Assembly (NCBI GenBank): GCA_030374805.1
Contig: JARGSG010000183.1
Location: forward strand, 124,001 to 188,000
DNA: 64,000 nucleotides
Source of the DNA: Gracilaria gracilis
Lineage: Eukaryota > Rhodophyta > Florideophyceae > Gracilariales > Gracilariaceae
Direction of reading: 5' to 3'
Shown: in pieces, positions 1 to 10,569 of the stretch
Layout of the letters: every line of letters starts with the position of its first letter
Numbering within the stretch: the first letter of the stretch is position 1
Translations under genes and position numbers: made by a program
Notes under the pieces: model-generated
Told to the model about the DNA's origin: nothing
What the model saw: the letters and a program-made list of their open reading frames with translations, nothing else
Databases searched by the model: none

Positions 1-335
1 CCGGCTTTGCCGTTTTCCTTAGTCACTCTCGTGACTTCTCCGTCTTTTCCCCTTTCTTTTCGGGTTGTTCTCCGCGACCCGCGGCTTGTGCTGGCACTCG
101 GCCACGCTTGCCACCTCTGTGGAAACACCGCCTCATTTGAGGATACACACACACCGTTTACACGGATCCAACCTTCAGGTTTACCTTCCTGCGTCTGGCG
201 TGAAGGGTGGCCTCGGCCTTACAAACCGACTCTGTCGTGTCATCCCCTGGAAGGGTTCTGCTTGCTGTGCTACCTCGTGTGAGGGAGATCCCTAACGTCT
301 TCGTGGTTCTTTCCCCTTTGGGGCATAGCACTACA
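1..335 (+). repeat. 5' LTR, 3' part (R/U5 side)
   Basis: This stretch repeats at 10235-10569 with only scattered substitutions. It ends in CACTACA, the inverted match of the TGTAGTG that opens the 3' LTR at 9782. A diverged minus-strand LTR at 30154-30922 loses similarity at exactly the same terminal CACTACA, which independently fixes the LTR edge. About 450 bp of the LTR lie upstream of the window. Confidence 0.9.
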
Positions 336-338
336 AAC

Positions 339-351
339 TGGTCTCCCGACC
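339..351 (+). other. Candidate primer binding site
   Basis: TGGTCTCCCGACC starts three bases after the LTR end, where the PBS of an LTR retrotransposon is expected. It begins with the TGG that pairs to a tRNA CCA tail. The same site follows the second LTR at 10573. I cannot name the tRNA from the sequence; it is not the usual initiator-Met match. Confidence 0.6.
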
Positions 352-442
352 TAGAAGGTTTTTGTTTGTGCTGTTCCTCTTTTGAGGTGATTTCCACTTG
401 TTCCGGAAGATTCCGTTGTTTCCCGTCGAACGGTTTTTACCG

Positions 443-3050
443 ATGTCTCGAAAGCCATCTGGGGCGGAGCCGGCAGTTACCCGCAGCCGCTCCCACAACG
501 GTGGGGATGTTCCCGATGATCGGGTGATTTCCAAGATCCCGATTCGGGCTGGTTCAACCCTCGCCGCGAGGGTTTCCTCTCGAGCATCGAGTCAAAACCG
601 GGAACCCCGGGACCTTCCATTGCCTCCGTTGGCCACTTCCCGACCCGCCGCTGGGCCTGCTCCAGTCGCCGCTGGTGCCCCTCTGGCATCCCAGCCGACT
701 ACCGCTGGTGCGGGATCCCTGCCTCGTCGTGAGGTTGCCGCCAACACCCCCCAGGGGACTTCCCTGGAGGACCAGGTGCGCACTTTGCGTGCCGCCCATA
801 ATGCCCTGGTAGGGGAATTTCGAACCCTCCGTGAGGTGGTCGAGAGTACCCCTGCAAGGGATGTTGCTGAAGACCTCCGCGTCCTGCGGTCTGATGTCAA
901 CACGGTGTTGGAGTGTTTGGGGTCCCCCCCTGCCTTCGTAGAAGGGATTGAGGAGCGATTCATTCGCGTCCGTGCCCGTCTTGAGACGTTGGAACAAACC
1001 ATAATTATGGATAATAACTCTTCGGACGATCCGGTTGGTGCTGTGTCACAACGCGACCAGCGCGCTGGAAAAGGCAAAGGCCGCCGTAGGCGGAATTCCA
1101 AACGCAACAACGATCATTTAGATACACCGACTTCGTCGGATTCCAACCCGAGTGACTCGGATGGGTCTACATCTACGGACTCCGAGTCGGAGGATGGTCG
1201 CCGTGGGCGCTCTTCCCGCTCAAAGCGGTCGTCTGCCACCCAGGGCGTGATTCGTTCCCGTACAAAGGGTAGAAGACACTCCGGACTCCGGGAATTGAAG
1301 CCTACGAATAGGATTATCGCAAGCTACTTTCATACCGATACTATCGGTTGGAAGACTCCTCTTTGGAGCGTACAGCCCGTGGGACGGGAAGAGTGAAAGA
1401 TTGCATCAAGCGAATGCAGCTTTCACTCCGTAACCAGACATTTTCTGGAGAGGATCCAATTCTGGTGTTGGATTTCCTCGCCCGCTTTGTCGCGGAAGCC
1501 GATATACTCGAAATGAACGAAGGACAAGCCTACGTGGCGCTGCCGTACTTTTTACGGGGGGTGGCCGAAGACCAGTATCACTCTGTAAGAGGTTCTACTA
1601 GGGCCTCCGAAGGAGGAGTGACGTGCTGGCCTGAAGCCGTCCAATACATTATAAGAAAGTTTTCGAGAAAGAGGAGTGCAATTTGAGGGTGGGTGGCACT
1701 TGTGGAGGATACGTGGATGCCAAACGGACTTCATATTGAGTGCGCGCAATCTGCGTTTGCAGCATAATTTCGTGGTGTCCAATTGGAGGACGCTTGCTAA
1801 GCGGATTGAACGCATATGGAGTGCAAACGATACATATGGCACTCCTTCTGCGCCCACATTGTTCGTAGTCTGCCCCCCGCGATGTCCAAATGCACTCCAT
1901 GCGCACTCACAATAATGAAATAAACTATTAAAGAAACTAATCTGCCCTGACAAGGGTGTCCATTTGGAGCGCGAACGGCGTATAGATCGAGTGCAGGTGG
2001 ATGCTGAACTCTGCAAAAGATGCGCTCCACTTGCACTCACAAAAATGAAAAAATTTCTTGTAGGGATACCTGTTAAGGTCCTACGCGACGAATGATGCCA
2101 TTCAGTCCGCGATCCTCGCATTGAGGGATACTCGTCAGCGTCCCGACGAGGTTGAAACGGATTATTCGGTACGCCTTAACAAGGCTTTCCACCGCTGTGG
2201 TAATGTGTACCCCGCTGGGGAACGTTGCACGATGTTCATTGATGGGCTGAGCCCAGCCATCAAGTCACTCGTTGCCCGTCGTCGGGAGGACAAACCGAGG
2301 ATCACTTACCTCGAGTTGGTCCAAGCCGCACGCGCGGAGGGTGATGCAGTACGTGCTCGTGTTCCTCATTCGAGGTCGAAGTCCGCGAAGGCGTTGGTGA
2401 TGGAGGACCGCTCCCCATCGCTCTCGCTGATAGCGGCTGAACACCCTCAACAGGGATATGACAACGTGCAGCTGGCCCACGGCGAAGTCATCTCCGTGCC
2501 GACTACGGAACTCCCGTCTACGACGGATACTTCGTTCGATACAGCACTGGTCGACCCAGCGCTGTATGCGAACAACCGTCGTGTGACGGCGCCTTCTATC
2601 CCATATTCGAATGGAGGTACCCGTTTTCAACGGCCTGCATGGAGAGACCCCCGCCCTGTGGTTCGTTTCACCGATACTCGGAAAGATAACCTGCAAGCAG
2701 GACTGTTGCGACTGATAGGTCACCTGTGCTACACACACACTCACACATCGCCGCAGTGTCTCCTCTCTCTGAGGGAAATGGGCAAAGTAGTGTCGAACTA
2801 CGAAGCCCTCACTCCAGAGGAGACTCCAGAGGAGAAGCGCACGGTGCCCATCGCATCGTACTTGCGCGCGAAGCTGGACCTTTCGCACGCTTTCCCGCCT
2901 GCGCGGTCTGTCCCGATGAAGTCGGATGTCCCCGCTCTGCAGGCGTACGTTCCAAACACCACTCACGTGGAAAACCCTCAACGAGGAACCCAAGCCCTCG
3001 TCGTTGAGGAGCCTGAGAAGCCGCCGCAGGCGGAAGCCCAAAAAAACTGA
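443..3050 (+). pseudogene. gag: Chromovirus gag, broken
   Basis: Gag builds the virus-like particle. I start it at the ATG at 443 because the open frame upstream begins only with TTG. Part one (443 to about 1320) is Pro/Ala-rich, then has a helical segment near residues 110-190, then a Ser/Asp/Arg-rich stretch. The frame shifts near 1310-1325, and the second part runs to 1646, where a CACTA-type insertion interrupts it. After the insertion the third part (2070-3050) carries a typical gag helix region and ends at TGA. A Gly-His...Cys remnant near 2715-2765 may be a decayed zinc knuckle. The end overlaps a classic -1 slippery site, so pro-pol is probably made as a Gag-Pol fusion. Confidence 0.82.
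1647..2065. mobile_element. Non-autonomous CACTA (En/Spm)-type element inside gag
   Basis: This 419-bp insertion splits a gag frame that resumes cleanly after it. The left end reads CATTATAAGAAAG and the right end, read inward on the other strand, CCCTACAAGAAAT. Both are close to the CACTACAAGAAA terminal repeat known from CACTA elements. It is flanked by a 3-bp ATA duplication (1644-1646 and 2066-2068), the target size of that superfamily. Inside are many short copies of GAGTGCA / TGCACTC in both orientations near the ends (for example at 1674, 1819, 1890, 1991 and 2032), resembling CACTA subterminal binding repeats. It has no coding capacity. Confidence 0.78.
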
Positions 3051-3074
3051 ACAAGGCAGTCTCCCCTTCGGGAG
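3041..3074 (+). promoter_or_regulatory. Programmed -1 ribosomal frameshift site, gag to pro-pol
   Basis: A AAA AAC (3041-3047) is in the correct phase of the gag frame and is followed at once by the gag stop TGA (3048-3050). Slipping back one base enters the pro-pol frame, which has no stop between 3047 and the protease. A 6-bp stem, TCTCCC-CTTC-GGGAGA, sits about 11 bases downstream, followed by a second hairpin CCTCA-GAGA-TGAGG. Slippery heptamer, spacer and stem are the three parts of a canonical eukaryotic/retroviral frameshift signal. Caution: this element is full of small hairpins, so the stem alone proves little. Confidence 0.75.
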
Positions 3075-4282
3075 AGGCGTCCTCAGAGATGAGGCTGTTG
3101 ACGCCCGAGGCGTCGTCGCCTCCCTCCCCGGTGAAGATCCTGTCAAGGAGTGACACCGCAGACGCGGATTCAGAATACTTGGGTGTTCTGCGTCGACCGT
3201 GGATACGGGTAAAGAATAACCGGATCCCGGATAGAATCTTGTTCATGGCCAAGCGTAACTATAAAGTTTACGCCGACCTTGGCCTTAACCTCCAGTTTCT
3301 GGTGAGAATTCTAAGTGTCCTGGATACAGGTGCGGGCCCGAACTTTGTCGTGGAATCCTTTTTGCCTCCGCAGGTGCGGTCTCGATTCCGCGCTGATGCG
3401 GTAATGGATGTCGCAGATGCGAACAACAATCCGTTAAAAACGGTAGGCACCGTCGACTTAGTAGTACGGTTGGGCACCATGATGGTGAAGCTTGACTTTA
3501 TAGTCTGCCGGTCATTGGCCGCTCCAGTTATACTGGGATGTGATTATTGCGACAGGTTTGTCGACGCAATCAGGCCCCGCCTTAGGCGTGTTGAATTAGA
3601 CGACGGATCGTCTGTTCCGATTGTTCGGCGTCCCCTGAAGCGGGCTTCGCGGAAGCAAGTTCCACTCCCTGCTGCGCAGGAACCACCTCCGGCGCGCCGG
3701 GAATCTACGAAGCTACGCGTCTCTGCGTCTGTTTCCATCCCGCCTGAGTCGCAGGTAATGGTGCAGGTCAATTCCCGTCAACACGGTCTTCGGGTTGTAC
3801 AACCCATTTCCTCGTTGTACGAGAGATGTCAATTAGCCGTTGCGAACGGTGTTGTGCAGGTCACACCAAATATCCCGTTTCGGGTACTCGTTGCCAACCT
3901 TGGCAGCAAACCCCAGTATCTGGCAAAGAACCAAGTAATTGGATCAGTTACCCCGCACCCGCTCGCGATGCTCCCGACGCGGATGACGGCTGCAGATGTT
4001 CTCGGTTTAGTTTCCTCTAAAGAGGTAGTGAGTACAGAGAACTCCGACGCCCCGTCTAAGGAGGGAGAGGACATTGCCGTTTCAACGAAGAAGACTACCG
4101 TTTCGACGGGGAAGTCACCGAACGGTTCGGATTTGCAACCTGTTCCAACAGGAGAGCGTGGCCCTACAAGCTACGACCGGCTTGACCCGGTGAAGGCCCT
4201 CGAAGAGCTGGATCTCGGTCATGTACCGGAATCGCACCGCGATCGACTCCGTGAGATGTTACGGGAATTTACCACTATGTGA
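3047..4282 (+). pseudogene. pol: Chromovirus pro-pol, part 1: aspartic protease and linker
   Basis: The retropepsin active site is visible as LDTGAGPN (near 3319-3345) with the downstream ILGCDY strand typical of the family (near 3530-3545). The protease would release the Gag and Pol proteins. The ORF has an ATG at 3089 but is open in frame back through the slippery site, so the frameshift is the more likely entry. It ends at a TGA (4280-4282) just before the RT segment in the same frame. Related elements have a conserved Trp at this place, so this is most simply a TGG to TGA change. Confidence 0.85.
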
Positions 4283-5155
4283 GATGGCTCTCTTGGAGAG
4301 GTTAATGCGACTGAACACCGGATTGAGTTGTTGCCAAACACTCGTCCAGTTGCGCAACCCCCTTATAGGGCAGAACCGAAGGCTCGGGAAGAGGAGCAAT
4401 TTCAGGTTGACAAGATGCTCCGCGCCGGGGTGATTGAACCCGCTCAATCAGCCTGGGCATCCCCAGTTGTACTGGCATTGAAGGCCGACGGTACGTGGCG
4501 ATTTTGTGTCGACTACCGTCGGTTGAACGCCGTAACAATACGGGATAGTTACCCGATTCCTCGGATGGACGAGTGCATTGACTCGCTCGGAGATGCAACC
4601 GTGTTCACGGCGTTGGATGCCAATTGGGGATATTGGCAAGTCTCTGTAAGGGAAGAGGACCGCGACAAGACAGCCTTCGTCTGTCACTCTGGGTCCTACC
4701 GCTTCAAGCGGATGCCGTTTGGTTTGACCAACGCTCCCGCTACGTTCCAACGAGCGGTCGATATCCTGCTCAACAGGTTCAAGTGGCGGTCGTGTTTGGT
4801 ATATCTGGATTACATCATTGTCTTCTCAGATAACCTCGACGACCACTTCAACCACGTGCGGGAAGTTCTTACCGTTTTACGGGATGCGGGGATAACCCTC
4901 AAGCTGAGGAAGTGTGAGTTCTTCACGGATACTATCAAGTATCTTGGTCACGTTATCCGTCCTGGACGGTTGTCGATCGAGGAAGCTCGCGTCAAATCCC
5001 TACTGAGGGCAAAGGAACCCCATACTCAGACGGAATTGAGGTCCTTCTTAGGACTGGTCAACGTCTATCGACGGTTTATCCCGAACTTTTCGGACATCGC
5101 GGCGCCCCTCAACGCTCTTCTGCGCAAGGGACAACCGCCGAAACGGAACCTCTAA
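4283..5155 (+). pseudogene. pol: Chromovirus reverse transcriptase with a lost catalytic Asp
   Basis: RT motifs follow in order: a WRFCVDYR block, PIPRMDE, a first catalytic Asp in FTALDA, FKRMPFGLTNAPATFQ, and the catalytic box. The box reads YLDY rather than YLDD: codon 4811-4813 is TAC where GAC is expected, a single G to T change that removes one of the two metal-binding aspartates. The thumb region (FLGLVNVYRRFIPNF) is intact. The frame then shifts near 5140-5150: this frame ends at TAA (5153-5155) while RNase H continues in the +2 neighbour. The upstream TGA also separates it from the protease. Confidence 0.92.
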
Positions 5156-8100
5156 CTCCCGCGCAAGCGGAAGCTTTTAACTCCTTAAAGGAGGCTGTCA
5201 CGTCAGCACCGATTTTATCGTTACCCAAATTGGAATTGCCGTACTCCGTGGATACGGACTCGAGCGACTACCAAGTCGGTTGCGCTATTTTCCAAACCAC
5301 CCCGGAAGGGGAACGGAAACCCATCGGGTACTGGTCACGCTCGCTCAACGTCCACGAGCGGAACTACTCCGTGTCGGAGAAAGAGTGTCTTGCCGTCGTG
5401 TGGGCACTGACCACTCTTCGCCCCTATCTTATGGGTGTTCACTTTACCGTATATACGGATCACTCCTCGCTGAGGTGGTTGATGAATATCTCTGATCCAT
5501 CTGGCCGCCTAATGCGGTGGAGACTCCGCTTAGCGGAATATGACTTCACAGTCATATATAAGAAGGGGGCACAGAACAAGCAGGCCGACGCACTTTCCCG
5601 ATTACCCACAAGTGGGGAGGCCCTCGCAACTGAAGATGATGACATTCCCTGCTTCGTCGTGGACGAAAGAGAACCGGAGGATCCGGAATGGCCAGAAGAT
5701 CTGGATATGGACGCTGACTTTGACGAACTACTTGCCTCTAATGAGGTTGCTACTGAGAAACCCCCGTCGGGTAATTTTGTCCCCATTACTCCAGAGGAAC
5801 TGGTTCGAGAACAGTTCGGAGACCCCTTTTGCATAGGGATACGCGCCCGTCTCAACGGTGGTGAAGCACTCCCCTTCGGGGAAAACGACCGAGGTTACCT
5901 CGTGCGGAACGTTGAAGCTACCCCACAAGTCGTGGTGCCGCATTCCCTGCAATCGCGGGTGTTGCATTTAACGCATTACCCGAAGATCGGTGGTCACGCC
6001 GGTGGCCGGAAGCTCTATCTCACCCTGAGAAGGGACTTCTATTGGCCCGCGATGGCGGTGGATTGCTACGCTACCGTACGCTTCTGTACAAAGTGTGCAA
6101 GAAACCGAGTGAAACTTCGGAAGAACAGCAAGTCGCTGAAGCTATTCCCTGCTAGGGCACCGCTCGAGTTTGTCGCAATTGACATCCTCGGGCCACTCCT
6201 CACAACAAAACGAGGAAACAAGTTTCTACTTGTGATCACCGACCGCTTCTCGAAGCTTGTTCGGACTGTACCTCTCCGGAGGATAACCGCGTACACGGTG
6301 GCTAACGCTTTCGTGACCCATTGGGCATTCGCGTATGGTCCTCCAGTGAAGTTGTTGTCCGATAACGGCAAGCAGTTCGCGTCACGTTTCTTCCAGGATG
6401 TTTGCCGCATCCTGGACGTGAAGAACCTGTTCACCACTACCTACCATCTCCAGTGTAATGGGCAAGTTGAACGGTTCAACCAGACGATGCTCGCCGCTCT
6501 ACGTTACTACGTTGCTGACCACCCCAAGAATTGGGACTTGTACACCGATGCGGTGACGTTCGCGTACAATACGCAAGTTCACCGGACAACCGGGTTATCA
6601 CCATTTGAATTGGTATTGTCTCGTACTCCCCGGCCTGTGGCGTTGGAATCGCAAGCTACCCTTGAAACTTTCCCATCTGTGGGTGATTACCGCCTAAGGT
6701 GGAAGGAGTGGCTCACAAAGTTGGTACCCGCTACGCGGAAATCTATGGCACGAGCCCAAGCCACGTACAAGCGGAATCTCGACGCCCGTTTACGGAGATC
6801 GAAAAGCCCGCCAATTGCGGTAGGTAGCTACATCTTCGTACGGAAGGAGTACTACAACCAGGAACGGGAGAAACGTCACAAGCTCTCGCCAGTGGCGGAC
6901 GGCCCATTCAGGGTGATTTCAAGTACTACCGACACAGTCGTGGTGCAAATGGGGGACACGCAAGAGCGGTTATCCCGCGATCGCGTTGTACCGGCCCCTC
7001 CACCCTCGGCTGAGGTAGTTTTGGACAGTAGAACTCCCGTCACTACGGGTACAGCAACACCAGAGACACCAGGAACATCTGTGGCCGAACGACCATTCGT
7101 TTTACCACACCCCACCCGGGGCCTCTCAGACATTCCGATGTTATCGAGAAACCCGGCTTCGCCGGTTAGCGCAGGCCATCTTGGCCGAACTTCTACAACC
7201 CCCATGGCCCGCATTATTACCCGCCATGCGAGAGTTCCAACACTCCTTCCCGTTGCTCTGTCTAAGGAGGGGGAGGAGGCTGACCGCTCCAATGGAGATT
7301 CTTCGCCGTCGCAACGGAGTTCGCACCGTGAAACACGGGTTAGGATTGCAGAGTCGTCGCCGCACTCGCGGAACGACAGCCGAACCGCTGCACCAAGCCC
7401 CTTACAGGGTGTGACCGCATCGTCAACTGTCGAGGAATCCTCTGCTGAAGTGGTTAAGCAAGTGCCGAAATCGCCGCAAGATGCGGAGCGTAACGCTGAA
7501 GTTACACCAGCAACGCTGGGCAAAGAGAACACCACCCCTCTGGGGAAAGTTCAGAAACAAGTGTCAGTCGCGCCCTCCGTCCGGGAGGACGCTGCGGCAT
7601 CGAAACCCAACGTTGGGAACGGGACACCTCAGGATGAGGGAAGAACACCCGTCGAGGGCACTTCGCGTAAGCGCGCACGCATTCCGAGCGTCTCGGTAGG
7701 TCCTAACGTCGAAGCCAGGGAAAAACCGGTCGTTCCGGACAACACAACCGTCCAGGACGGCAAACCAATCTCGAAAGATTCGGAAATCTCCCAAGTACAG
7801 GGCGCATCACAAACTGGACGCACCCCACACGGGAAAAGTGCTGTACACGACCCACACGGGACCAGCACAGCACAAGCCGGCTCACCAGAATTCGCCGTAC
7901 GAGACGGAGTTTTAGGCCAACAAGGCACGGCGCAGCCGTTGGAGAAACCCCACTCTAGGGAGGTGGTACAAGCTTGGGTTAACCCTGGCCAACCATTGTT
8001 GGAGTCACGTGCCCGTTCACGGGAAGACGCACCTTACGCGCCACTCCTCACGGAGCATGGAACACTCCAGTCGGGACAAACGACGTCAGTGCTACCGCAG

Positions 8101-8493
8101 AAGCGGAACGACCCACGCAAGCTAGCGGTGAGAGCCGACTACCACGAAGGTGGAGACTCGATCCCTCGCAGGGTTAGCGCCCACACGGCTGCGATGCACC
8201 CCGACACCCTCTTGAGGGATATTTTTCCCCATGAGGGTAATGTTCCACTAGAAGTGGCGAAGACACGGCATGGCCTGGAGGTGTACGCACAGGAGTACGT
8301 CATCGACCGAATTCTCGGACATTCCTACGATAGGAACGGTGATTTACAATACCGAGTCCGTTGGTACGGCTATGGCCCCGAAGGGGATACTGAAGAACCG
8401 ATCGAACACCTCCCCCGTTCACGGGTTATACAGTACCACCGTCGCGCTGGCACGGTTCTCCCAGGTACACTGGATAACGCCCAGGTTGGGTAA
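5156..8493 (+). pseudogene. pol: Chromovirus RNase H, integrase and chromodomain
   Basis: A single open frame continues the broken pol. Counting from the ATG at 5230, RNase H covers about residues 1-120 (VDTDSS, later YTDHSSLRWL, QADALSRLP). The integrase HHCC zinc finger is near 245-290 and the DDE core has Asp near 316 (IDILGP), Asp near 377 (SDNGKQF) and Glu near 414 (GQVERFNQ). A GPF/Y-like segment (DGPFRVI) follows near 555. A Ser/Pro/Thr-rich linker of roughly 430 residues precedes a chromodomain near 1018-1070 (EYVIDRILGH, YRVRWYGYG). Chromodomains in this family direct integration to marked chromatin. The linker is unusually long for a chromovirus integrase tail. This segment alone has no lesion. 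Confidence 0.93.
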
Positions 8494-9768
8494 TAGGCAC
8501 CGCCATGGCGGGAAGAAGAAGTTCAGAAGAATTCTCATGCCGTTTAATACGGGAAGTGACGCTCACCTGGTGTGGCGTCAGGCAGTCGTACTCTTTTTGA
8601 GTTGGAGTCCGACTTTTTCGGGTTAATCGCCCCATTTACTCAGTTTTCGTACTGATGGGGTTTTTATCCAGCTTGCTGGTCTTATGGATCCGCATTCACG
8701 GTTTTTCTCCATCATCAGGGTGTATTCTTTTCGGTTACACCACAATACTTGTGTTTTTACTGTGCCTACACGGCCACATCGCCATCTTGGATGGATATTC
8801 TACTCGGATCAACCGGTTTCCTCTCCCCGCTATCGGGTTGTGCACAACGCTTTGCGACCGCTGCAATGCGCGTATTGCATCCGTGGAACACGGGGATAAG
8901 CCGGTTTCTTTCCGTTCGTTACGGTCGAAGTTCCCTGATACCGGGTATGTCGCCTCTACAGTACACTAAGGCTGACATTTGCTAAAACCCCCTATCTCGG
9001 GAAATACTTCTCCATTTTTCAAATGGTCGCGTACCAGACTATTTTGGAGACGTCTAAACTCATTGGTGAAGACAGATTCCGATTATCTTGGTTAGTTTCG
9101 AAGTTACGGCATCGTTTCAGTTCGACATTCCAATCTTGGAATGCTTTTCGCCGAACTGAAACGGGTCGCGTTTTCCCACTTAGTGGTGTTCAATTTTAAG
9201 GATCATAGTCTTAAATGAAAGCCCTAGATTTCAGGAGTTGGGCGATGCATCTGGTTTGTCTCCAGCTGGGCTGGTTCAAAAGTTACAGGACTTCCAAAAT
9301 TCGGTACAGTATGGGACCCCATTTTGGTGTTTTCTGGTGGACGAAACCGCTACAAGCGGGAGGACCTGGATCTCGTAACGAGCTAAACACCCTTGGAGGG
9401 CTACAGAACGCGGCCAAAACCACGCGTACGCGGTCTATCTCCCAGATATTGGTTGTGATACCTCAAGGAGGATGGACGCTGGCGGAGACTCGAGGGGTGC
9501 TGCAGTCGAACATCTCCAACTGGAGCCGGCTCTCCCACTTGGTGGTACGCGTCCTGTACAGCAGGGGACATCCTTGAAAGGGTTAAAGAGTTGGCAAGAA
9601 GGAAGAGTTGGAGAAGAACGGTTGGTCTCGAGTTCTCGGGGTGTTGCCACTGGTGTGGGATTGCGGTTCTCTGAGGCAGAGTGATTTCCCTGCGATCTGG
9701 ACTCGGGCGTGCTTTTACGCACATCTTCCGGCGCCGTTTCTCCCATTGTTGGGTTCGTGCACTCGCCT
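8494..9768 (+). other. Chromovirus 3' untranslated stretch, no gene seen
   Basis: Between the end of pol and the polypurine tract lie about 1.3 kb with only short ORFs that match no retroviral protein. No envelope-like gene is visible. The stretch shares the dense short-hairpin texture of the rest of the element (for example CCGT-GGAAC-ACGG near 8880-8893 and CTCG-TAA-CGAG near 9374-9384). Confidence 0.6.
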
Positions 9769-9779
9769 AAGGAGGGGGA
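9769..9779 (+). other. Polypurine tract
   Basis: AAGGAGGGGGA lies two bases upstream of the TGTAGTG that opens the 3' LTR. This is the expected place and composition for the plus-strand primer of reverse transcription. Confidence 0.75.
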
Positions 9780-9781
9780 CG

Positions 9782-10569
9782 TGTAGTGCAACGCCCTCGT
9801 GAGGGGATTCTGTGGGGACTTGTTCATAATTCCGGTGAACCGGGTAGCTACCTATATGAATAGGGTGGCGACCACTAGAGTGGGTAAGTCCGTGTGACAC
9901 GTGGAGTGCAGGAGGTTGGCCACATACACGTGGAGGTTGTGCCATACAAGGTGGGTAATTACCACTGCATGTGGGTCAATTTAGTTAGTTTATTTAATTC
10001 TCTTTGGGGAGAGCGCCACTACTTAGTGCGCCGGCGACCCTGCCGTCGCACCCAGTAAACCTCCCCCAACCAGGGTTTTGCCTCTAGACGTCACGCCTAC
10101 GAGCGCCTCTATCTCCATCAGGAGGAAGGCTCCGTAGCATACGGTAGTCTAACCACCCTGCGTTCTCTAAAGGAACCCAGTTTGGGAGTATTCTACCAAC
10201 CGCTGTCGCGTTTCGCCCTTGTATAAGGTGTCCCCCGGCTTTGCCGTTTTCCTTAGTCACTCTCGTGACTTCTCCGTCTTTTCCCCTTTCTTTTCGGGTT
10301 GTTCTCCGCGACCCGCGGCTTGTGCTGGCACTCGGTTACGCTTGCCACCTCTGTGGAAACACCGCCTCCTCTGAGGATACACACACACCGTTTACACGGA
10401 TCCAACCTTCAGGTTTACCTTCCTACGCCTGGCGTGAAGGGTGGCCTAGGCCTTACAAACCAACTCTGTCGTGTCATCTCCTGGAAGGGTTCTGCTTGCT
10501 GTGCTACCTCGTGTGAGGGAGATCCCGAACGTCTTCGTGGTTCTTTCCCCTTTGGGGCATAGCACTACA
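9782..10569 (+). repeat. Complete chromovirus LTR shared by two tandem copies
   Basis: This is a 788-bp LTR beginning TGTAGTG and ending CACTACA. Its last 335 bp match the window start. It serves as the 3' LTR of the element to the left and as the 5' LTR of the truncated copy to the right: a PBS-like site, leader and gag start follow directly. The LTR-body-LTR-body order is what unequal LTR recombination between two copies produces. A diverged relative lies at 30154-30922 on the other strand. Confidence 0.9.

Larger units (their letters stand above)
1..10569 (+). mobile_element. Ty3/gypsy chromovirus, nearly full length, 5' end cut by window
   Basis: The order is LTR, PBS, gag, protease, RT, RNase H, integrase, chromodomain, 3' untranslated stretch, polypurine tract, LTR. 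Integrase lies downstream of RT and a C-terminal chromodomain is present, which defines chromoviruses of the Ty3/gypsy (Metaviridae) type. The window opens inside the 5' LTR; the 3' LTR is complete. The copy cannot be autonomous: gag has a frameshift and a 419-bp insertion, pro-pol has an in-frame TGA at 4280-4282 and a frameshift near 5145, and the RT active site has lost an Asp. All lesions are single events in otherwise well preserved sequence, so the insertion looks relatively young. A second, truncated copy follows through a shared LTR. Confidence 0.93.

Noticed and set aside
398-442. Longer gag N-terminus from 398
   Set aside because: The codon at 398 is TTG; the first ATG in frame is at 443, at a sensible distance from the primer binding site.
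8494-9768. Envelope-like third gene in the chromovirus
   Set aside because: No ORF above about 120 residues, no signal peptide or membrane span.
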